Positions 23,355 through 27,500 of a stretch of 27,500 nucleotides of DNA are shown in pieces (within the stretch, counting starts at the first letter, position 1; each line of letters opens with the position of its first letter). Made by a program: the position numbers and the translations under genes. Origin of the DNA: Anaeromyces robustus (Eukaryota; Neocallimastigomycota; Neocallimastigomycetes; Neocallimastigales; Neocallimastigaceae); contig MCFG01000163.1 in NCBI GenBank assembly GCA_002104895.1, forward strand, positions 110,001-137,500, read 5' to 3'. Under the pieces are notes generated by a model that saw only the letters and a program-made list of their open reading frames with translations, made no database searches and had not been told where the DNA came from.

Positions 23355-24618
23355 CATATATAATTAATATATATTTTTATGTTTTTTAATTAAAGATACT
23401 ATAATTTAATATATTTATTATATTTAAGTATTTTATAACTTTTTATATATATATTTAATATTTACCGAGTTTAACATCAAGACAATGAATAATACTAACA
23501 GAAGAACCAGAAATAATAGTATTATCATCATAAGACCAAGTTAAAGAAAGAATTCTACCATCTTGACGATCTAATGAACGCATATATTCTAAATTTCCAT
23601 CAGCAATATCAAATAAACGAATACAACCATCTTCACAACCAACAGCTAAAATAGTTCCTTTATGATTAACAGCAGCACACCAAACTGGACCACCATTTGA
23701 ACTAACTTCATTCTATTATACATTACATTTAAAAATATATTATAAATAATAATAATAAAAAACAAAAAAGGAAAAAAAATATCATAAAATAAAATATCAT
23801 AAAAAAAAATAAAATAAAATTAATATATATTTAATAGATTAATAGATTAATAATTAATTTGTTAAAAATTTACAATTAAATTTTAAATATAATTTAATTT
23901 ATTTTATTTTATTTTATTTTATTTTTTTTTTAATTTATATTTTAATAAAAAAAAAAAAATTACTCTATATAATATTTTATAATATATATATATCTACCTT
24001 TGGTAATAAAGTATGAATATCATATTCTGTAATTAAACCATTTAAACCTGAAATAAAAAGTCTTGGTTCTGTAAGAAGTTGTTGTTTTAATAATTTCTCA
24101 CGTTCTTTTGGTGAAAGATTTTCATCTTCATCTTCTGTTATAACATTTTGGTGTGACCATACTACAGTTTCAACTGATTGATTTGAACCTCCTGGAATAG
24201 TCTTTTATATTATAAGTATATTTTTTTTATAGATTATTATTATTATTATTATTATTTTTTTTTTTTTCAAAATTATTTATATTTATTTTTATAAAATAAA
24301 ATCAAAATTATTAAATTAAAAAAAAAAAATTTATATAAAATTATATAAATCAATATGTCAATTTTTTTTTTAATAATTATTATATGTATATATTTCCTTT
24401 TATAATTAAATTTTATATAATATATTATATTATTATAAATATATAAAATAATATACCTTCTTTAAAAACCATCCTTCTCTTGGATCCCAAATATCTATAT
24501 CACCATTTTCACGACCACAAGCTAATAATGTATATGGTTTATATGTATTTGGAGTTAAAGCTAAGCAATTGATTGCTGAAGGAACATAATTGACGAAACG
24601 ACAACGATGTAATTCCAT
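20242..24618 (-). CDS. UTP4: UTP4 (cirhin), t-UTP/UtpA WD40 protein of the small-subunit processome
   Basis: Ten exons, in gene order: 24618-24457, 24201-23998, 23712-23466, 23263-23188, 22969-22656, 22455-22291, 22083-21995, 21828-21727, 21495-21103, 20808-20242. They join in frame to 772 aa, close to yeast Utp4. The ATG at 24618 (MELHRCRFVNYVPSAINCLA) is used; the frame extends two codons up to a TTG, which is not a start here. Family blocks in order: HRCRFVNYVPS, SGLNGLITEYDI, GGPVWCAA, GCEDGCIRLFDI, LDRQDGRILSLTW, DGTIVSGDSLGNVQFWDS, HSHDVRSL, SGGVDTTVV, IELWKLG, GEWIAVST, WLASGDTNNNIYVF, VERPWFSILEKLP and the terminal KYGT. These are the WD40 units of the double beta-propeller. An acidic insert lies at about 506-527 and an Asn-rich loop follows. 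Known role: UtpA assembles co-transcriptionally on the 5' ETS of pre-rRNA in the nucleolus. Nothing is truncated; introns are 166-294 nt. Confidence 0.97.
21009..21080. repeat. (ATTAT)14 pentanucleotide array in UTP4 intron 9
   Basis: Fourteen perfect ATTAT units lie at 21011-21080, inside the UTP4 intron at 20809-21102. They start only about 22 bases from the donor site (the intron donor is at 21102 on the minus strand). Confidence 0.95.
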
Positions 24619-24717
24619 GACCAAAAATAAAAATATTTTATTATATTATTATTAAAAAATTCTATATGATTTTTGAATTGTTAAATTTTTTGATTTTCAA
24701 TTTTAGTTTTTTTATAT

Positions 24718-24749
<32 letters not shown>

Positions 24750-25100
24750 TTTAAATCATTTAATTAGATTTTGAATTTTATTTTGAACATTTAAATTTAT
24801 TTTATAAAATCCATTGTTGGAATTGATTTCATTTCAAAATGTTTAAATGTATTATATCGTATTATTATATTTTTTTTTTTGTTAGGTATAAAATTATTTC
24901 AAAATTTAATATTAATATTAAACAAATTTTTTTTATAATTTAAATATATAATATATAAATAAGCATATATATATATACATATAAAAGATTTTTAAATTAG
25001 TTTTCAATTTATATATATTTAAAAAAAAAAAATTATATATTTATTATTACATAAAAATAAATAAATATATTTAAAAAAAATTACCTATAATTTTAATTAA

Positions 25101-25160
25101 TAAATAATAATTGTATTATATATAAATAAATAAATAATAATTGTATTATATATAAATAAA
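25101..25160. repeat. Two-copy 30-bp tandem repeat
   Basis: TAATAATTGTATTATATATA plus an AATAAA tail occurs twice at exactly 30-base spacing (TTGTATTATA at 25111 and 25141), about 500 bases upstream of the UTP4 ATG. Confidence 0.85.
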
Positions 25161-26354
25161 TGCGTTTTTGAATTAATTTTAAAATTGAATATTGTAATAT
25201 ATATAAAGATTGAAAAATGTAATTTCTTCTAGATTTCTAATTATAATTTCTAATAAATTTTCAAAGGTATATAATTATGTAGTAAATAAAAAAAAAACTA
25301 ATTAAATTATAAATTAAAAAAAAAATAAATATTTAAAAAAAAATATATTTAAAAAAAAATAAATGATAAATAATAAATAATAAAGGAATTTCAAATAGAA
25401 TAATTGTTATTAATTAAACAATTTATTCTTTATAATTATGTTATAAAAAAAAAAGTTTTATTGCTTTTTTTTTTTTTTTTTCCTTTATTCTAATAATTAA
25501 TATAATATTTAATAATAATTATATATATATATTTTTTTTAAACTTTAAATAATCTTCATTTTTTAAAAAAAAAAAAAAAAAATAAAATCTTATTAAATTA
25601 TGATTGGTTAATTTTTAATATGGTTATTATAATAATTTATTATTAAAAAAAATTTTTTTTTTTTGTTTTAATTTTTTTTTATATTTTATAATTAATAAAT
25701 ATGTTAATAAATAAATAAAATAATAAATGAATAATACAAATATATATATAAAATATGTAAATATGTAACATTGATTTTTAGTAAAAAAAAAAAAAAAAAA
25801 GGAAAAAAATATTTTGTATATAATAGCAAAAATAACTAGATTAATAAATATTCTTTATTCACTTTTATTAATGAAACTACAATTGTAATTATAATAATAA
25901 TTATAATACATTATGATGATTTTAATACATTATGATAATTATTATTATTATTATTATTATTATGTTTTATATATTCATTTATCTATCTATTTTTATAATA
26001 AAAAATATATAGCAAAATAATATCTATCTTTATTTATAAATAACTATTAAAACTACACTTTATATAAAATCTGCTATATTTTTATAATAAAAAAAATCAT
26101 AATAAATTACTTTTATTTTTTTTTTTTTTTAATAAAACTATAAAAGACATACTAATAAATAATATAATATAATATAATTATGGTTACACAATTTATAATA
26201 TCTTTAAGTTATTTTTTTGATTTTGTTATTATTAATTTTTATAAATTTTTATATATTATTTTATTTATTAAAAATAAAATAATATATAAAAATAAAAAAA
26301 AAAGAACCCATAAATTATTAATTTGAGAATAAAAAAAAGACTTTTTTTTTATCA

Positions 26355-26526
26355 TTTATATTTAATTTAATGCTTTATTATGTATTTCATAATAATATTA
26401 TATTTATTGTTTTATATTTAATTTAATGCTTTATTATGTATTTCATAATAATATTTTTATTATTTTATATTTAATTTAATGCTTTATTATGTATTTCATA
26501 ATAATATTATATTTATTGTTTTATAT
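26355..26526. repeat. Three-copy tandem repeat, 53-56 bp unit
   Basis: The block TTATATTTAATTTAATGCTT, followed by TATTATGTATTTCATAATAA, starts at about 26356, 26412 and 26465. The third unit follows a 3-base-shorter second unit (spacing 56 then 53). Within each unit ATTATG...CATAAT forms a small inverted repeat. Confidence 0.9.
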
Positions 26527-26654
26527 TTTTTATTTTTAAAAAATATTATTTAAATTATGTCAAAAAATATATTTAATTTGGTTTCTGTTTTATGTTTTTG
26601 TCTTGATTTTTGTTTTTGTTTTTGTTTTTTATTCTATTTTATTTTTTTTTTTAA

Positions 26655-26690
<36 letters not shown>

Positions 26691-26897
26691 TCTTTATATT
26701 TAAAAAAAAAAAGAAATAAGATATTCTAGTATGTTAATTTATGAAAAAATAATTATACAATAGTAAAACTTTATGCTATATATTAAGTTATTAATTTAAT
26801 GATTATATATATATGTATTAAATATTTTATTTATAGATAAATTATATATGTAGAAAAAAAAAATATTAATTTTTTTTTCTTTCTATTAATTAATAAT

Positions 26898-27080
26898 AAA
26901 ATTTAACATATTGAATATACAAATGTCATAAATATGTGATTTTTATAAAGATGAAATTTAATTTAATATATTGAATATTATTGATGTCATAAATATGTAA
27001 TATGTAATTTTAATAAAGATGAAATTTTAATATATATTTAAGTATATTGATGTCATAAATGTGTAATTATAATTAAGATG
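26898..27080. repeat. Three-copy degenerate repeat, 61-66 bp unit
   Basis: ATGTCATAAAT occurs at 26923, 26984 and 27050. Each is preceded by a TTGA or ATATTGA word and followed by a GTGATTTT/GTAATTTT-like stretch and AAGATGAAA. A decayed fourth core (ATGTCACAAAT) lies at 27119. Confidence 0.8.
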
Positions 27081-27247
27081 AAAACTCTATATACGTTTAT
27101 TTTAGTCAATTATTTAAAATGTCACAAATTATTTTATTTTAATTATTATTATATATAATGTTCTTTTTTTTTTTTTGCTTTTTTTTTGCTTTTTATTTAT
27201 TTATTTATTTATTTATTTGTTTGTTTGTTTGTTTGTTTATTTCTTTA

Positions 27248-27500
27248 TTAAAAACATTTATCCCCTAAAATATAACTAATTTGCTTTTTCTTAAATTCTA
27301 CTTCTTCTTCCGTTAAATAATTAATTTCAGTCCAACAATTTCCAATATAATCTAATAAATGATATTTACATTTTTCGGAATAACAATTTTCTTTTAATAA
27401 ATCAAATTTTGTATCTTTTATAATTTGATTTGGGTAGTATTTAATATTATCAATACGATCTCTAACTTCTTCATCACTATTTACAACTAAAATATTGGTA
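27248..27500 (-). CDS. 3' end of an unrecognised protein gene (cut by window edge)
   Basis: Reading leftward from the window edge, an open frame of 83 codons ends at the TAA at 27250-27248. It has clearly higher G+C and complexity than the spacer. The peptide contains NSDEEVRDRIDNIKYYPNQI, then KENCYSEKCKYHLLDYIGNC, and ends KKQISYILGDKCF. It is charged, with five Cys in the last 40-odd residues, no membrane segment and no domain that I recognise. An acceptor-like TTTTAG at about 27487-27492 on the minus strand leaves open whether the first few codons are exon or the end of an intron. The gene is transcribed toward UTP4 in the same direction. Real coding is likely; the function is unknown. 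Confidence 0.65.
   Translation of the reverse strand, partial: TNILVVNSDEEVRDRIDNIKYYPNQIIKDTKFDLLKENCYSEKCKYHLLDYIGNCWTEINYLTEEEVEFKKKQISYILGDKCF

Larger units (their letters stand above)
24619..27247. other. Spacer upstream of UTP4 and downstream of the partial gene
   Basis: About 2.6 kb of non-coding A+T-rich DNA holding the UTP4 promoter and the 3' flank of the partial minus-strand gene. Three tandem-repeat families are present (25101, 26355 and 26898). No open frame with protein character was seen and no RNA gene was recognised. Confidence 0.6.

Noticed and set aside
24619-24624. UTP4 start two codons upstream (TTG GTC ATG)
   Set aside because: TTG is not a normal eukaryotic start; the ATG at 24618 gives the family N-terminus directly.

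Overview
Organism. The window is extremely A+T-rich nuclear DNA from an intron-dense eukaryote, with the standard genetic code, asparagine-rich proteins and AAT/ATT microsatellites throughout. The best fit is an anaerobic gut fungus (Neocallimastigomycota). This rests on the base composition, 26 short GTA...AG introns in five genes, and a fungal-type RTC4-like domain. Dictyostelium and its relatives share the base composition and the Asn runs, but the intron density and the RTC4 domain point to a fungus. The placement is an inference.

Layout. Five complete genes and one partial gene can be read, and all exon joins below keep the frame. (1) 530-3327, minus: a compact Rap-GAP domain protein, 9 exons, 365 aa. 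(2) A gene-poor stretch of about 6 kb (3328-9311) between divergent genes, with hairpins and short duplicated elements. (3) 9312-10778, plus: VPS25, ESCRT-II subunit, 6 exons, 179 aa. (4) 12035-12698, plus: a small protein with the layout of APC/C subunit APC15, 3 exons, 137 aa. (5) 13833-18834, plus: a 1501-aa Asn-rich protein ending in an RTC4-like domain, 3 exons. (6) 20242-24618, minus: UTP4 (cirhin), small-subunit processome WD40 protein, 10 exons, 772 aa, convergent with gene 5. (7) 27248-27500, minus: the 3' end of an unrecognised gene cut by the window edge.

How the genes relate. They form no pathway or cluster. They are housekeeping or regulatory genes for small-GTPase control, endosomal sorting, the cell cycle, a telomere-linked nuclear factor and ribosome biogenesis, set in long A+T-rich spacers. 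No tRNA, rRNA, CRISPR, transposase or reverse transcriptase was seen.

Most unusual content. The RTC4-like protein carries a recurring acidic-FP linear motif spaced about 70 residues apart in its disordered region. The 6-kb spacer holds a pair of abutting perfect hairpins with a shared arm, a 190-200 bp tandem duplication whose two copies differ in hairpin integrity, and a four-copy 66-78 bp repeat with a CCACCAGTTTA core. No clearly new multi-gene system is visible.
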